DNA of 64,000 bases from Amycolatopsis deserti (GTDB lineage: Bacteria > Actinomycetota > Actinomycetes > Mycobacteriales > Pseudonocardiaceae), in contig NZ_BNAU01000010.1 of the NCBI RefSeq assembly GCF_014653945.1, positions 186,001 through 250,000 on the forward strand, read 5' to 3'. Position numbers and translations under genes: made by a program. The notes beneath the pieces were generated by a model. The model saw nothing but the letters and a program-made list of their open reading frames with translations. It had not been told where the DNA came from and ran no database searches. Shown in pieces: positions 1 through 9,145 of this stretch (within the stretch, counting starts at the first letter, position 1; every line of letters begins with the position of its first letter).

Positions 1-492
1 CGCCTCGCCGACCTGGTCGAGGGTGCGGCGAACGTGGTGCCGGGCGGCGGGTTCGGCGTGGTCGTGCTGATCGCGGTGCTGGTGCTGGTGATCGTGGTGG
101 TGCGGCTGCGCGTCGGGCCGCTCGCCCGGGCCGCGCGCCGCCCTGGCGTGGTCTTCGCCGACCGCACGCGCACCGCACAGGACTACCGGGACGCGGCCGA
201 GCAGGCGTTCGCGGCCGGCGATCCCGGTGCCGCGGTGCGCGACCGCTTCCGCGCCGTGGTCCGATCGCTGGAGGAACGCGGAGTGCTCGACGAACGCGCC
301 GGGCGCACGGCGGACGAGGCCGCGCGCGAAGCCGGCGCGCGCCTGCCCTCGGCCCAGGACGCCCTGCGGCAGGGCGCCGAGTTGTTCGACGCCGTGCACT
401 ACGGCGGCCGCCCGGCCACCGCCGAGGACTACCACCGCCTGGCCGGCCTCGACGACCTGGTCCGCCGGAGCCGTCCCGAGGTGCCGGCGTGA
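1..492 (+). CDS. DUF4129 membrane protein, C-terminal part (5' end outside window)
   Basis: The reading frame is open from base 1, so the gene begins upstream of the window; 163 codons are visible. A hydrophobic stretch (about codons 14-35) forms one membrane helix, followed by a soluble region with the DUF4129 pattern: an RTAQDYRD-like start, a conserved RFRAVVRSLEERG helix, and a C-terminal ELFDAVHYGGRPAT segment. The stop overlaps the next gene by 4 nt. In actinomycetes such proteins precede DUF4350, MoxR and DUF58 genes, as here. The biochemical role is unknown; cell-envelope or protease-regulatory functions are guessed from the neighbours. GTG at 34 could be taken as a start but would cut into the helix. 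Confidence 0.85.
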   Translation, partial: RLADLVEGAANVVPGGGFGVVVLIAVLVLVIVVVRLRVGPLARAARRPGVVFADRTRTAQDYRDAAEQAFAAGDPGAAVRDRFRAVVRSLEERGVLDERAGRTADEAAREAGARLPSAQDALRQGAELFDAVHYGGRPATAEDYHRLAGLDDLVRRSRPEVPA

Positions 493-1603
493 CCAGTGTG
501 GCTCCCGACGCCCGCCGGATCTGGCGGGCGGCCCGCGCTCCGCTGGTGATCGCGGTGATCGTGCTCATCGGCGCGGTGGTCGTGCTGCTCGGCTCGGCCG
601 GGCAGCAACGCGGGTCGCTCGACCCCGAGTCCGTCCAGCCTGGCGGATCACGCGCGCTGGCGCGGCTGCTCGAACAGCAGGGCGTGCGGATCGTGCCCGC
701 GCGGACCTACGCCGAGGCCGAAGCCGCGTTGCGGGGCGAGGCGACGCTGCTCGTCACCGGTCCGGACGCGGTCGAACCGGGCCGCCTCGCGGCGCTGCGG
801 TCCCGCGCGACCGACGCGGTGCTGGTCGGCCCCGGCGATCCGGTCCTGGACATCCTGGTGCCCGGTGTGGTGGTCAGCGGCGAGGTCGAGCCGTCGGCGC
901 GCGAGCCCGGGTGCACGGTCGCGGGCGCGGTCGCCGCGGGCAACGCCGTGCTGGGCGGCTTCACCTACGAGGCACACGGCCGGGCCCGCGGCTGCTACGA
1001 CGGCACGCTGCTGCAGCTGCCCGGCGACCGCGGCACCACCACCATCCTCGGCGACGGCACCCCGATGACCAACGACCGCCTGGACGAGGTGGGCGACGCG
1101 GCGCTGACCATGCGCCTGCTCGGCCGCCACGCGACGCTCGTCTGGTACGTGCCCACGCCGGGCGACACCGGCGCCGGGCTCGGGGCGCGGTCGTTCACCG
1201 ATCTCATCCCGCGGCCCTGGCTGTTCGGCGCCATCCAGCTCGGCGTCGCCGCGGTGCTCTTCGCGTTGTGGCGCGCCCGGCGGCTCGGGCCGGTCGTGAC
1301 CGAACAGCTGCCGGTCGTCGTGCGCGCCGCCGAGACGACCGAGGGCCGCGCCCGGCTCTACCGCCGCGCGGGCGCGGCCGATCATGCCGCGGCTACGCTT
1401 CGGCAGGCGGCGATCGGCCGGATGCGGCCGCTGCTCGGCCTCGGCGCGGGCGCGGAACCGGCGGCCGTGGTCGCCGCGGCCGCGGCCCGCACCGGACGGC
1501 CCGGCGCGGCCGTCGGGGAGCTTCTGTACGGTCCCGCGCCGGGGGACGACGCCGGTCTGGTCCGCCTCGCCGACGAGCTGGACCGCATCGAGAGGGAGAT
1601 CAG

Positions 1604-1607
<4 letters not shown>
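489..1607 (+). CDS. DUF4350 domain membrane protein
   Basis: 372 aa. An N-terminal membrane helix (about residues 18-38) is followed by the DUF4350 core: a GGSRALARLLEQQGV motif, then alternating strand/helix segments ending in predicted-ligand loops such as LLVTGPDAVEPGRLAAL. A second helix lies near residues 235-260 and a charged cytoplasmic tail follows. The gene overlaps its upstream neighbour by 4 nt (GTGA) and the downstream moxR by 4 nt (TTGA), indicating tight translational coupling. The domain resembles Rossmann-like putative binding domains that accompany MoxR ATPases; no catalytic residue can be assigned. Equivalent position in M. tuberculosis is the Rv3690-Rv3693 block (from memory). 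Confidence 0.85.
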
Positions 1608-2572
<965 letters not shown>

Positions 2573-2573
2573 C

Positions 2574-3869
2574 ATGGCGATCACCGGCCGGGCCGGCCTG
2601 CTGGCGCTCGTGGGCATCGTCGTGGTGGCGCTCGGGGTGCCGTCGTGGACGGGGGTGCTCGCGGTGCTCGGCGTGATCGCGCTCGGTGTCGTCGTGGACC
2701 TGGTGCTCGCGGCTTCGGTGCGGGGACTGGTGTTCGCGCGGTCCGGGGCGAGCGCGGCGCGGCTCGGCGAGACGGTCGAGGTGACGCTGTCGGTGACGAA
2801 CCCGGGATCCCGTCCGCTGCGCGGGGTGCTGCGGGACGCGTGGCCGCCGAGCGCCGGTGTGGAGCAGGACCGGTTCCGGATCGCGGTGCCGGCCGGGGAG
2901 CGGCGGTCGGTCGTCGTGCGGCTGACTCCGGTGCGGCGGGGCGACCGGTCGCCGGCGCGGGTGACCGTGCGCGCGCTGGGGCCGCTCGGGCTGGCCGGGC
3001 GGCAGGGGTCGCACCAGGTGCCGGGCGGTGTCCGGGTGCTGCCGCCGTTCACCAGCCGCAAGCACCTGCCGTCGCGCCTGGCGCGGTTGCAGCAGCTCGA
3101 CGGCAGGCAGGCGGCGCTGGTGCGGGGCGAGGGCACGGAGTTCGACTCGCTGCGGGAGTACGTCATCGGCGACGACGTGCGGTCGATCGACTGGCGGGCT
3201 TCGGCGCGGGCGGCGGACGTGATGGTGCGGACGTGGCGGCCGGAGCGGGACCGGCGGGTGCTGCTGGTGCTGGACACCGGGCGGACGTCGGCGGGCCGGG
3301 TCGGCGACGTGCCGCGCCTGGACGCGGCGATGGACGCGGCGTTGTTGCTGGCGGTGCTGGCGTCCCGGGCTGGGGACCGGGTCGACTTCCTGGCCTACGA
3401 CCGGCAGGTGCGGGCGGACGTGCGCGGGCTCGCGGCCGCGGAGTTGTTGCCAGGCCTGGTGAACGCGATGGCGCCGCTCGAGGCGAGCCTCGTGGAGACC
3501 GACGCGCGCGGCATGGTGGCGCAGGTGCTGCGCCGCGCCCGGCGGCGGTCGCTGGTGGTGCTGCTGACCGGGCTGGACGCGGCGCCGCTGGAGGAGGGTC
3601 TCCTGCCGGTGCTGCCGTCCGTGGTGGGACGACACCAGCTGCTGGTGGCCGGCGTGGCGGACCCGGCGGTGGCCGCGATGGCCAGCGCCCGCGGCGACGC
3701 GGAGGCGGTCTACGAGGCGGCGGCGGCCGAGCGGACCCTGGCGGAGCGGCGGCACGTGACCAGCCTGCTGGCGCAGCGCGGGGTCGAGGTGGTGGACGCG
3801 GTGCCGGCGGAGCTGGCGCCCGCGCTGGCCGACCGGTACCTGGAGCTGAAGGCCACCGGACGGTTGTAG
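2574..3869 (+). CDS. DUF58 domain protein, MoxR partner
   Basis: 431 aa. Two N-terminal membrane helices (about residues 5-45) are followed by an immunoglobulin-like extracellular or cytosolic stretch, then the DUF58 signature GTEFDSLREYVIGDDVRSID-W-R near residues 187-208 and a von Willebrand A-like fold starting VLLVLDTGRTSAG, in which the DTG resembles a degenerate MIDAS (DxSxS partly lost). It starts one base after the moxR stop. DUF58/MoxR pairs are widespread but biochemically poorly defined; the pairing is the main clue to function. The gene ends ten bases before a convergent toxin-like gene. Confidence 0.9.
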   Translation: MAITGRAGLLALVGIVVVALGVPSWTGVLAVLGVIALGVVVDLVLAASVRGLVFARSGASAARLGETVEVTLSVTNPGSRPLRGVLRDAWPPSAGVEQDRFRIAVPAGERRSVVVRLTPVRRGDRSPARVTVRALGPLGLAGRQGSHQVPGGVRVLPPFTSRKHLPSRLARLQQLDGRQAALVRGEGTEFDSLREYVIGDDVRSIDWRASARAADVMVRTWRPERDRRVLLVLDTGRTSAGRVGDVPRLDAAMDAALLLAVLASRAGDRVDFLAYDRQVRADVRGLAAAELLPGLVNAMAPLEASLVETDARGMVAQVLRRARRRSLVVLLTGLDAAPLEEGLLPVLPSVVGRHQLLVAGVADPAVAAMASARGDAEAVYEAAAAERTLAERRHVTSLLAQRGVEVVDAVPAELAPALADRYLELKATGRL

Positions 3870-3878
3870 GCCACCCGC

Positions 3879-4172
3879 TCAGTCCGTGGCGATCACCATG
3901 AACAAGCGCGTGCTGAGCCGCTGCATCAGCTCCTCCGGCACCTCGCCGACCTGGCGCGTCAGGGACTCCTTCGGCACGTGGTCCAGCCACGTGTACCGCA
4001 CCCACCCGCCGGCGCCGGTGGCCACGCTCAGCGGCACGGCGTGCTCGATGACCTCCATCGTCACCACGTGCTCGTCGTCGATGTCGTTCAGCATGTTGCC
4101 GGAGAAGACCAGCACCCGCCGCGAGCCGCCGGACACCGTCCAGATCTGGCCCCTACGCGGCCGAAGAGCCAC
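3879..4172 (-). CDS. Probable MazF/PemK-type toxin
   Basis: 97 aa from a GTG start that overlaps the 3' end of the antitoxin-like gene by 20 nt (a second GTG two codons upstream is possible). The N-terminus PRRGQIWTVSGGSRRVLVFSGN matches the start of MazF/PemK ribonuclease toxins: a basic RGxIW beta strand, then a hydrophobic strand ending in N. The rest is compatible with the small SH3-like barrel but diverged, and the family's usual second catalytic threonine cannot be placed with certainty. Context is strong: a ribbon-helix-helix protein sits immediately upstream in the same operon. An alternative is a non-toxic small barrel protein. Confidence 0.55.
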   Translation of the reverse strand: MALRPRRGQIWTVSGGSRRVLVFSGNMLNDIDDEHVVTMEVIEHAVPLSVATGAGGWVRYTWLDHVPKESLTRQVGEVPEELMQRLSTRLFMVIATD

Positions 4173-4365
4173 GGGCACGCCAGTCGTCCGCGGCGGCGCG
4201 CACCTGCTCGGGGTGCTCGGCGTTCCACCGCGCCTGCTGCTCGCACAGCTGCCGGTACGCCTCACGCTCGACGGCAGCCCGGACCCACTCGTCCACGGAC
4301 TGGCCCGCCGCCTCGGCAAGGGCCCTCACCTGGGCGTACGTGTCATCGGAAAGCTCCAGCCGCAT
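4153..4365 (-). CDS. Ribbon-helix-helix antitoxin-like protein
   Basis: 70 aa from ATG at 4363-4365. The first 35 residues (MRLELSDDTYAQVRALAEAA, then QSVDEWVRAAVERE) fit a ribbon-helix-helix DNA-binding fold: a short strand followed by two helices. The remaining charged helix with an AxxDDWRARG end is typical of the toxin-neutralising tail of MazE/VapB-type antitoxins. It is translated ahead of and overlaps the MazF-like gene. An upstream in-frame ATG would add 24 residues with no family support. Autoregulation by binding its own promoter is usual for this arrangement but no operator was identified. The pair interrupts the otherwise conserved DUF58/SpoIIM order. Confidence 0.65.
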   Translation of the reverse strand: MRLELSDDTYAQVRALAEAAGQSVDEWVRAAVEREAYRQLCEQQARWNAEHPEQVRAAADDWRARGSSAA

Positions 4366-4411
4366 CCTGTCACCATAGGACGCGCCACCGACAATCCCGG
4401 GCAGCGGCGTG

Positions 4412-5416
4412 TCACCCGGCCTCGGGCAGCAGGTCACCGCGGTCGCGCGCGGCGCTGTCGCCGGTGACCCCGGCCCGCACGGCCCGCCGCCCGAGGACGA
4501 ACACGTACACCAGGAACAGCACTTCGGCAGCGACGCCGATCGCGATCCGCCCCCACGTCGGCAGCCCGGACGGCGTCACGAACGCCTCGATCACGCCCGA
4601 CACGAACAACACGCACGCCAGCCCGAGCGCCATGCCGGCCGCCGCCCGGCCCTCCTGCGCCAGCGCCACCGCGCGGGACCGCCGTCCCGGGTTGACGACC
4701 GTCCACCCCAGACGGAGACCGGTGCCCGCCGCGACGAACACCGCGGTCAGCTCCAGCAACCCGTGCGGCGTGATCAGGCCGAAGAAGACGTCCAGCCGTC
4801 CGGCCGCGGCCATGAACCCGGCCGACAGCCCGACGTTGAGCGCGTTCTGCCACAGCGCGACCAGCACCGGGATGCCCAGCAGCACCCCGAAGAACAGGCA
4901 CACCGCCGCGACCCAGGCGTTGTTCGTCCACACCTGCGCGGCGAACGAGGCGGCCGGGTTGCTGGAGTAGTAGGTCTCGAACCGCCCGCCCGGCTCGGTG
5001 AGCGCGCGGATGGCCTCCGGCGCCGCGATGCTCGCCTGCACCTGCGGGTCGGACGCGATCCACGCGCCGATCAGCCCGCCCACCACGATCGCCACCAGCG
5101 CGGTCGGCAGCCACCACCGGACCGTCGTGTAGACGGCGGCGGGGAAGCGCTGCGCGAAGAACAGCCCGACCTCGCGCCAGGCCGGCGTGTGCGAGCCGGT
5201 GACCGCCGAGCGGGCGCGCGTGACCAGCGACGACAGCCAGGACAGCAGGGCCGGGTCCGGCGCCGAGGACCGCACCACGGACAGGTGCGTGGCGGCGCGC
5301 TGGTAGAGGGTGACCAGCTCGTCGGCCTCCGGCCCGGTCAGCCTGCGGGCGGCCAGCAGCTGGTCCAGCCGGGCCCATTCGGCGCGGTGGGCCGCGACGA
5401 ACAGGTCCACGTCCAT
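4412..5416 (-). CDS. SpoIIM-family (stage II sporulation M-like) membrane protein
   Basis: 334 aa. Soluble helical N-terminus (about 95 residues, starting MDVDLFVAAHRAEWARL) then a multi-helix membrane region with the SpoIIM signature of small, glycine-rich helices including NNAWVAAVCLFFGVLLGIPV and TPHGLLELTAVFVAAGTG. In Bacillus SpoIIM belongs to an engulfment complex, but actinobacterial homologues occur in non-engulfing species beside MoxR/DUF58/RDD genes, as in Rv3694c of M. tuberculosis. It is divergent from the RDD gene with only 22 bp between start codons, so the two promoters must overlap. Likely an envelope-associated transporter or assembly factor; function unproven. Confidence 0.88.
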   Translation of the reverse strand: MDVDLFVAAHRAEWARLDQLLAARRLTGPEADELVTLYQRAATHLSVVRSSAPDPALLSWLSSLVTRARSAVTGSHTPAWREVGLFFAQRFPAAVYTTVRWWLPTALVAIVVGGLIGAWIASDPQVQASIAAPEAIRALTEPGGRFETYYSSNPAASFAAQVWTNNAWVAAVCLFFGVLLGIPVLVALWQNALNVGLSAGFMAAAGRLDVFFGLITPHGLLELTAVFVAAGTGLRLGWTVVNPGRRSRAVALAQEGRAAAGMALGLACVLFVSGVIEAFVTPSGLPTWGRIAIGVAAEVLFLVYVFVLGRRAVRAGVTGDSAARDRGDLLPEAG

Positions 5417-5438
5417 GGGGGCAGATTACAGTGAGCCC

Positions 5439-6446
5439 GTGACAGGCGAACCCGATCTGGTGACCGGCGAGGCCGTGGTGCTGGAGCTGCCGATCGCGCA
5501 GGTCGCCAGCCGGGCCGCGGCGTTCGCGATCGACGTGGCGGTGCAGGCCGCCGCGCTCGTGCTCTTCATGCTGGCGCTGTCGGTGTCCGGCGTGACCGAC
5601 GAGGCGTTGTTCGCCGCGCTGGCGCTGAGTTTCTTCGTGCTCGTGCGGGTCGGGTACTCGGTGCTGTTCGAGACGCTCAGCCGTGGCCGCACGCTCGGCA
5701 AGATGGCCATGGGCTTGCGCGTCGTGCGCGACGACGGTGGCCCGGTCCGCTTCCGGCAGGCACTGACGCGGGCGCTGGCCGGCGCGATCGTCGACTTCGG
5801 ACCGGTGCTGGCGTGGAGTGCGGTGGCGTTGTTCGTATCGCTGTTCTCGCCGCGGTCCAAGCGGGTCGGGGACTACCTGGCGGGCACGGTGGTGATCCGG
5901 GAACGCGCGGCGCGGACGGTGGCGCCGAACATCGCGATGCCACCCGCGCTGGCCGGCTGGGCGGCGCAGCTCGACTTGACCGGGTTGAGCGACGAGCTGG
6001 CCCTGATGGCGCGGCAGTACCTGGCGCGGTACGCCGAGCTGAGCGACCGGGCGCGGGAACCGTTGGGCCACCAGCTGGCCCAGGACGTGGCGGCGCGAAT
6101 CGGGACGCCGCCGCCGTGGGGCGTGCCGCCGTGGGCGTACCTGCAGGCGGTGCTCGCGGAGCGGCGGCGCCGGGCCGGCGGGTACGCCGGAGCGCCCGGC
6201 TGGCCGCTGGCGCCGGGCGCGCCGGCGGTGCCGCAGCAGGTGGTGGTGCCGCAGCAGGCGCCGGTGGCGGTGCCGCAGCCGACGTCCGCGCCGCCACCGG
6301 CGGCGCCGGGCGAGCCGACGCCAGGCGCGTCGGCGCCGCAGGTTCCCGTGCCGCAGACGCCGGTGGCTGCTCCACCGGCATCGCAGCCGCCACCGGCGGA
6401 GCCCGGTGAGCCGACGCCGCCGCGCGGATTCGCGCCGCCGAGCTGA
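5439..6446 (+). CDS. RDD-family membrane protein with proline/glutamine-rich tail
   Basis: 335 aa from GTG at 5439 (reading VTGEPDLVTGEAVVLELP); the open frame extends further upstream only antisense to the SpoIIM gene. The RDD domain occupies about residues 15-150: the SRAAAFAIDV first-helix motif, further helices, and the SRGRTLGKMAMGLRVVRDDG conserved loop. A roughly 110-residue helical region follows and then a low-complexity Pro/Ala/Gln tail (about 255-335). RDD proteins are proposed transporters or ion-linked envelope proteins. Its place opposite the SpoIIM gene matches Rv3694c/Rv3695. Confidence 0.88.
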   Translation: MTGEPDLVTGEAVVLELPIAQVASRAAAFAIDVAVQAAALVLFMLALSVSGVTDEALFAALALSFFVLVRVGYSVLFETLSRGRTLGKMAMGLRVVRDDGGPVRFRQALTRALAGAIVDFGPVLAWSAVALFVSLFSPRSKRVGDYLAGTVVIRERAARTVAPNIAMPPALAGWAAQLDLTGLSDELALMARQYLARYAELSDRAREPLGHQLAQDVAARIGTPPPWGVPPWAYLQAVLAERRRRAGGYAGAPGWPLAPGAPAVPQQVVVPQQAPVAVPQPTSAPPPAAPGEPTPGASAPQVPVPQTPVAAPPASQPPPAEPGEPTPPRGFAPPS

Positions 6447-6460
6447 GCTTCCGCTGTGGG

Positions 6461-6493
6461 CTGATCAGCGGCGCGCCCCGCCCCGCTGATCAG
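6461..6493. terminator. Bidirectional stem-loop terminator between RDD and SDR genes
   Basis: Perfect 11-bp arms CTGATCAGCGG (6461-6471) and CCGCTGATCAG (6483-6493) around an 11-nt GC loop. It lies 15 nt after the RDD stop and contains the stop codon of the convergent SDR gene, so it can serve both. No U-tract follows, as is common in actinomycetes. Confidence 0.7.
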
Positions 6494-7200
6494 GCCGCCG
6501 ACGCCAGGCGTCCGCCCCCGTCCACGCGGAGGACCACTCCGGTCGTGTACGTGTTGTCCGTCAGGAACGCGATCGCCGAGGCGATGTCGTCCGGCGTGCC
6601 CACCCGGCGCGCCGGCAGCCCGGCCGCGATGGCCTCGAACGTCGCCGCCTTCGTGTCGGCGTCCAGGAAGTCCCACCACGCCGTGTCGACCACGCCCGGC
6701 GACACCGCGTTGACCCGCACCGGCGCCAGTTCCACCGCCAGCACCGGCACCATCGCCTCGATCGCCGCGTTCACCGCCGCCAGCGTGGCCGTCCCGGGCA
6801 TCGCCGCCCCGGCCGACGCCGCCGTCACGAACGTCAGCGAACCCCGCAGCACCGGCAGCGCCGCACGGGCCGCGGCGGTGTGCGGCACCAGCTTCCCGTC
6901 CACGCCCTCGCGCACGCCGTCCATCGTCAGGTCGGCGAACGCCGTCGTCCCGGGCGCCCCGGTGACGGTGACGACCAGGTGGTCCACCGGCCCGGTCGAC
7001 CCGAAGAACGCCTCCAGCGCCGCGTAATCCCGCGCGTCCACGACCTCACCCCGTGCGTCGCCCAGCTTCGCCAGCGCGGCGTCGAGCTTCCCGGCGTCGC
7101 GCCCGGTCACGATCACCTCCCGGCCGCTGTCGGCCATCCGGTGCGCGGTCGCCAGCCCGATGCCGGAGGTGCCACCCAGGATCACGACTCGTTCGGTCAC
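6490..7200 (-). CDS. Atypical short-chain dehydrogenase/reductase lacking the Tyr-Lys pair
   Basis: 236 aa from GTG at 7198-7200 with an AGGAGA ribosome site upstream. The nucleotide-binding motif GGTSGIG is at residues 8-14 and an NAVSPGVVDT motif plus a C-terminal LRVDGGG strand are standard SDR features. The catalytic segment usually reading YxxxK is here LAAVN (within GTATLAAVNAAIEAM), so both the tyrosine and lysine are replaced, although the preceding serine-rich strand remains. It may use a different chemistry or be a non-catalytic NAD(P) sensor. Divergent from a TetR regulator 75 bp away, which probably represses it. Confidence 0.88.
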   Translation of the reverse strand: MTERVVILGGTSGIGLATAHRMADSGREVIVTGRDAGKLDAALAKLGDARGEVVDARDYAALEAFFGSTGPVDHLVVTVTGAPGTTAFADLTMDGVREGVDGKLVPHTAAARAALPVLRGSLTFVTAASAGAAMPGTATLAAVNAAIEAMVPVLAVELAPVRVNAVSPGVVDTAWWDFLDADTKAATFEAIAAGLPARRVGTPDDIASAIAFLTDNTYTTGVVLRVDGGGRLASAA

Positions 7201-7220
7201 GATCTCTCTCCTCAATTTCG

Positions 7221-7260
7221 AGACAGTGTGCACCGAAAACATATCCGAGGCACGGTGTCT
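7221..7260. promoter_or_regulatory. Imperfect inverted repeat, candidate TetR operator
   Basis: In the 75-bp gap between the divergent SDR and TetR genes, AGACAGTGTG (7221-7230) and CACGGTGTCT (7251-7260) form arms matching at 8 of 10 positions with a 20-bp AT-richer spacer. Location between a TetR gene and its divergent partner suggests an autoregulatory operator; the wide spacer is longer than usual for TetR, so this is tentative. Confidence 0.4.
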
Positions 7261-7275
7261 TGTAAAGTGCCGCGC

Positions 7276-7845
7276 ATGAGAGGACGCCCCCGCAGCGAAG
7301 AGGCCCGGCGCGCGATCCTGGACACCGCCCTGCGCATCTGCCACCGGGACGGCTACCAGCAGGTCACGATCAAGGCGATCGCCGACGAGGCCGGCGTCGG
7401 GCGGCAGACCGTCTACCGCTGGTGGCCCGATCGCGCCCAGGTGCTCCTCGACGCCCTCATCGACCTGCGCACCCGCGAGCCCGACCTCGACCGGCACACC
7501 GGTGACACGCTGCGCGACGTCGAGCGCGTGCTGGTCCGCACCTTCGAACTCACCCACGAGATCACCGGCCCGGCGCTGATCGGCCTGATGGCCGACGCCC
7601 AGACCGACGACGACCTGTCCGCCCGCTTGCAGGGCACGGTCATCGGCCCCCGCCGCGACGCCCTGCGCGAGATCCTCCGGCGCGGCGTCGACTCGGGCGA
7701 ACTCGCCGAGAACGTCCCGCTCCCGCTCGTCGTCGACTTCGCGTTCGGCACGATGTGGTACCGCCTGCTCAGCCGCCACGCCCCGGTCGACGACCGCCTC
7801 GCCGCCGACATCACCGCCGCGATCGCGCGCCTGCTCGCCCGCTAA
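7276..7845 (+). CDS. TetR/AcrR-family transcriptional regulator
   Basis: 189 aa. The N-terminal helix-turn-helix (about residues 10-55) reads RRAILDTALRICHRDGYQQ then TIKAIADEAGVGRQTVYRWW, a clear TetR signature; the remaining helices match the TetR_C ligand domain found in this group (DTLRDVERVLVRTFELT and FGTMWYRLL segments). ATG at 7276 is chosen; the larger open frame upstream is antisense to the SDR gene. A very short leader is implied. It most likely represses the divergent atypical SDR and itself. Ligand unknown. Confidence 0.92.
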   Translation: MRGRPRSEEARRAILDTALRICHRDGYQQVTIKAIADEAGVGRQTVYRWWPDRAQVLLDALIDLRTREPDLDRHTGDTLRDVERVLVRTFELTHEITGPALIGLMADAQTDDDLSARLQGTVIGPRRDALREILRRGVDSGELAENVPLPLVVDFAFGTMWYRLLSRHAPVDDRLAADITAAIARLLAR

Positions 7846-7854
7846 CCTGCGCGG

Positions 7855-9126
7855 GTGCGATGGCTGTGCGCCGCCCTCCTGCTCCTCACCCCGCCGCTGC
7901 CGACCCTGCCGAACAGCGCCGAGGTCGAACTGCGGCTCCAGCCCGACGGCTCGCTGTCGGTCGTCGAGGCGATCGACGTCGGCGCCCGCACCACCCGCAC
8001 CATCCCGCTGCGCACGCCCGCCGGAGGCGATCGCGACCAGGTCTACACCCTCCGCGACCTGAGCCTCGAGGGTTCCGGCTCGGCCGAGCGGCGCGACGAT
8101 GCCGTCACCCTCAGCCTGAACCCCGGCACCTCGATCGTCCGGTACACAGTGGACGGTGCGGTCCGGGATGCGGGTGACCGGCTCGAGGTCACCTGGACCC
8201 TGGAAGGCTGGGACACCGCCCGCACCCTCGTCCGCGCGAGCTTCGCCGCGCCGCGCATCGCGATCGGCGTCCGCTGCAGCGGCTGCGCCGCCGCCCAGAA
8301 CGACCAGACCGGGCTGACCCGGTTCTCCGGGCAGCGCCTCGGCCCGGGCCAGACGCTGGACATCGCGGTCGACCTCCCGCCCGGCACCGTCCCCGCCAAC
8401 GCCCGCGTCCAACCGGCCAGGACGCTCGCCGGCGCGTTCGTCCTGACCGCACCCGTCGCCTGGGCGTGGATCGCGTTCGGGCTCCTGCTCCTCGCCGGGG
8501 CGGTGTCCCTCCTGCTCATCCGCCGCGACCGCGAGCCCCTGCCCGCCGGGTTCACCGCGGAGCCGTTCGCGACCCCGGACGGCGTCCTGCCCGGCCACAT
8601 CGCCTTGCTCCGCAACGAGAACCCGGCGGTCGTCACCGCCGTCGACCTCGCGATCCGCGGCTACCTCGGCGCGGACGCCGCACCGACCCACCCGCCCGAC
8701 GACCGGCTCACCGCGTTCGAGCGCCGCGTCCTGGCCGGCGAGGACCCCACGGCGGCCCTGGCAGCCGACGCGATCCGCCGCGGCTGGCTCCGGCCGCCCG
8801 GGCGCGCGCGCCGGGCGGGCATCCGGATCACCTGCTACGGCCTGTTCCTGACGATCGTGCTCGCCCTGACCGTCGGTTACGCGCAACTCGGCGTGATCCT
8901 CACCCTCGCTGGGCAGGCGCTGACGTTCGGCGCGCGGTTCCTCCCCACGCTCACCCGTCGCGGCCGCACGTTGGAGCGCCGCCTGCGTGACCCGGCCGGA
9001 CTGCCCGCCGGTGAGCGGTTCGTCCCCTACGCGCTCGCCCTCGGGCGGCCGGCGCCGGACACCGCGTTCGCTCTCGGTGAATTCCTGGTCGCGCTGCAGG
9101 ACCGTCGGCGGACCCCGGCCCCGTGA
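7855..9126 (+). CDS. DUF2207-type exported membrane protein
   Basis: 423 aa from a GTG start 9 bp after the TetR stop. A short signal peptide (residues 1-22) leads to a beta-rich extracellular domain of about 165 residues resembling DUF2207 (repeated strand pattern, TIPLRTP and YTVDGAVRDAGDRLEVTW segments), with one CSGC motif. A membrane helix lies near residues 200-222, then a cytoplasmic region, and two further helices near 320-345. DUF2207 proteins are predicted membrane proteins of unknown function. It is followed 19 bp later by the M16 peptidase pair. Confidence 0.75.
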   Translation: MRWLCAALLLLTPPLPTLPNSAEVELRLQPDGSLSVVEAIDVGARTTRTIPLRTPAGGDRDQVYTLRDLSLEGSGSAERRDDAVTLSLNPGTSIVRYTVDGAVRDAGDRLEVTWTLEGWDTARTLVRASFAAPRIAIGVRCSGCAAAQNDQTGLTRFSGQRLGPGQTLDIAVDLPPGTVPANARVQPARTLAGAFVLTAPVAWAWIAFGLLLLAGAVSLLLIRRDREPLPAGFTAEPFATPDGVLPGHIALLRNENPAVVTAVDLAIRGYLGADAAPTHPPDDRLTAFERRVLAGEDPTAALAADAIRRGWLRPPGRARRAGIRITCYGLFLTIVLALTVGYAQLGVILTLAGQALTFGARFLPTLTRRGRTLERRLRDPAGLPAGERFVPYALALGRPAPDTAFALGEFLVALQDRRRTPAP

Positions 9127-9145
9127 TGGCCGTATGGTGGGGCGC

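Noticed and set aside
227..1603. Long Arg/Pro-rich open frame fused in front of moxR
   Set aside because: It runs in a different frame over the well-supported DUF4129 and DUF4350 genes and encodes no domain; the MoxR homology starts exactly at the TTG at 1604.
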